Source of the DNA: an uncultured Oleispira sp.
GTDB taxonomy: Bacteria > Pseudomonadota > Gammaproteobacteria > Pseudomonadales > Oceanobacteraceae
DNA length: 54,782 nt
Direction: 5' to 3'
Assembly (NCBI GenBank): GCA_913019965.1
Contig: CAJVZR010000022.1
Span: 1 to 54,782, forward strand
Below are positions 53,483 to 54,782 of the stretch, piece after piece. The position numbers and the translations under genes are program-made. Each line of letters begins with the position of its first letter. Position 1 is the stretch's first letter. Below the pieces are notes generated by a model. That model saw only the letters and a list, made by a program, of their open reading frames with translations. It did not search any database and was not told the origin of the DNA.

Positions 53483-54782
53483 TTACTTATCTTTAACTTC
53501 TTCAAATTCAGCATCAACAACGTCGTCATCTTGACCAGCGTCTTGAGCCTGTTCGCCGCCTTCAGCGCCTGCTTGTTCAGCAGCCGCTTGCTCAGCGTAC
53601 ATCTTTTGCGCTAGACCTGAAGAGGCTTCAGTCAAAGCAGCCGTTGCTGTTTCGATCGCTTCTTTGTCTTCGCCTTTCATAGCTTCTTCAACATCAGCAA
53701 TGGCTTTTTCGATCGCTTCTTTTTCTTCAGCAGTGGCTTTATCGCCCGCTTCTTCCAAAGTTTTCTTAGTTGCGTGAACAAGGCCATCAGCCGTATTACG
53801 AACCTGGATCATTTCTTCAAACGCTTTATCCGCTTCAGCATTTGCTTCTGCGTCTTGAACCATTTGCTCGATTTCTTCATCGCTTAGACCAGAAGAAGCC
53901 TTGATCACGATAGACTGTTCTTTACCTGTCGCTTTATCTTTAGCAGAAACGTTCAAGATACCGTTGGCATCGATGTCGAACGTTACTTCGATCTGAGGCA
54001 TGCCACGTGGAGCCGGTGGAATGTCAGCCAAATCGAAACGACCTAGAGATTTGTTCTGCTGAGCTTGCTTACGCTCGCCCTGAACGATATGAATCGTTAC
54101 CGCGGCTTGGTTGTCGTCTGCGGTAGAGAAAACCTGAGATTTCTTAGAAGGAATCGTTGTATTCTTCTCGATAACTGCAGTAGCAACGCCACCCATAGTT
54201 TCGATACCTAAAGTTAAAGGCGTAACATCTAGCAATAGAACGTCTGTAACGTCACCGGCTAAAACACCACCTTGAACAGCTGCGCCCATGGCAACGGCTT
54301 CATCTGGGTTAACATCTTTACGTGGCTCTTTGCCAAAGAACTCAGCAACCTTAGCTTGTACTAAAGGCATACGAGTCTGACCACCAACAATGATGATTTC
54401 GTCGATTTCAGAAGCAGACAAGTCAGCATCCTGAAGAGCAATACGACAAGGTGCGATAGACTTAGCAACTAAATCTTCAACCAAGCTTTCTAATTTTGCA
54501 CGAGTCACTTTAACGTTTAAGTGCTTAGGACCTGTTGCATCAGCAGTGATGTAAGGAAGGTTAACGTCAGTCTGCTGTGCAGAAGACAATTCAACTTTCG
54601 CTTTCTCGCCCGCTTCTTTCAAACGCTGCATTGCTAGTGGGTCACCTTTAAGGTCCATTCCACTTTCTTTCTTAAATTCTTCGGCAAGATAATCGATCAT
54701 GCGTAAATCGAAATCTTCACCACCAAGGAACGTATCACCGTTAGTTGCTAGTACTTCGAATTGAGTTTCGCCATCAACATCA
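53483..54782 (-). CDS. dnaK: Chaperone protein DnaK, 3' part
   Basis: C-terminal about 433 codons of the Hsp70 chaperone; the gene continues beyond the right edge, because the frame stays open and Hsp70-like ([11 protein letters not shown]) to the last base. [10 protein letters not shown] and the [14 protein letters not shown] substrate-domain start are visible, as is the alpha-helical lid and the acidic tail ending EFEEVKDK. The ATG at 54700 is internal, not the start. Followed by dnaJ. Confidence 0.98.
   Translation of the reverse strand, partial: DVDGETQFEVLATNGDTFLGGEDFDLRMIDYLAEEFKKESGMDLKGDPLAMQRLKEAGEKAKVELSSAQQTDVNLPYITADATGPKHLNVKVTRAKLESLVEDLVAKSIAPCRIALQDADLSASEIDEIIIVGGQTRMPLVQAKVAEFFGKEPRKDVNPDEAVAMGAAVQGGVLAGDVTDVLLLDVTPLTLGIETMGGVATAVIEKNTTIPSKKSQVFSTADDNQAAVTIHIVQGERKQAQQNKSLGRFDLADIPPAPRGMPQIEVTFDIDANGILNVSAKDKATGKEQSIVIKASSGLSDEEIEQMVQDAEANAEADKAFEEMIQVRNTADGLVHATKKTLEEAGDKATAEEKEAIEKAIADVEEAMKGEDKEAIETATAALTEASSGLAQKMYAEQAAAEQAGAEGGEQAQDAGQDDDVVDAEFEEVKDK

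Noticed and set aside
54700..54782. DnaK start codon at 54700
   Set aside because: The frame remains open and Hsp70-like beyond that ATG to the window edge, so the ATG is internal.

Overview
The window looks like chromosomal DNA of a marine gammaproteobacterium of the Oceanospirillales type (Bermanella/Oleispira/Thalassolituus-like). This is inferred from the dnaK-dnaJ-dapB-carA-carB-greA order also known from Pseudomonas and Marinobacter, the A/T-leaning codon use, the lipase/foldase pair, a LuxR/HapR-type TetR regulator and a petrobactin-type siderophore locus. No tRNA, rRNA, CRISPR array, transposase or phage gene was seen.

Layout. (1) 1-20.1 kb is ordinary accessory and housekeeping DNA: a NasA/NarB-like molybdopterin oxidoreductase, an exported alpha/beta hydrolase, an IMPa-like secreted metalloprotease lipoprotein, a crotonase, a lipase with its foldase and a divergent AraC regulator, a DUF2339 membrane protein, a nitroreductase, a DEAD-box helicase, an RNase D-like exonuclease, a Nudix hydrolase, a VOC protein, a GXWXG/DUF4334 protein, an unknown lipoprotein and a TesA-like esterase. 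(2) 20.2-44.9 kb is a polyamine-siderophore island. (3) 45-54.8 kb is the conserved greA/carB/carA/dapB/dnaJ/dnaK block, interrupted by a LuxR/HapR-like regulator with a long A/T-rich upstream region.

The island is the main result. A minus-strand operon (32.7 to 22.9 kb) carries asbA, asbB, asbC, a fused asbD-asbE and asbF, the full enzyme set for petrobactin (citrate, two spermidines, two 3,4-dihydroxybenzoates). It continues, with a 4-bp overlap, into a carboxy(nor)spermidine decarboxylase and its dehydrogenase partner. Upstream lie a second minus-strand unit (biosynthetic arginine decarboxylase, Sfp-type phosphopantetheinyl transferase, MATE exporter) and a divergent plus-strand unit (acyltransferase-like membrane protein, agmatine deiminase, N-carbamoylputrescine amidase, siderophore-interacting reductase). 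Together they encode arginine -> agmatine -> N-carbamoylputrescine -> putrescine -> carboxyspermidine -> spermidine -> petrobactin-like siderophore, plus carrier activation, possible export and iron release. Fur-box-like sites lie in the divergent speA/acyltransferase region (two), upstream of asbA and upstream of a DUF418 gene. Second copies of speA, the dehydrogenase and the decarboxylase sit at the edges and may be the housekeeping set. No TonB-dependent receptor is present.

Several non-coding structures are unexplained: a 137-bp MITE-like inverted repeat (21450-21586), four 14-bp tandem repeats before a carboxyspermidine dehydrogenase gene (22833-22888), start-proximal hairpins before the nitroreductase and crotonase genes, and a strong terminator inside flanking inverted repeats upstream of carA.
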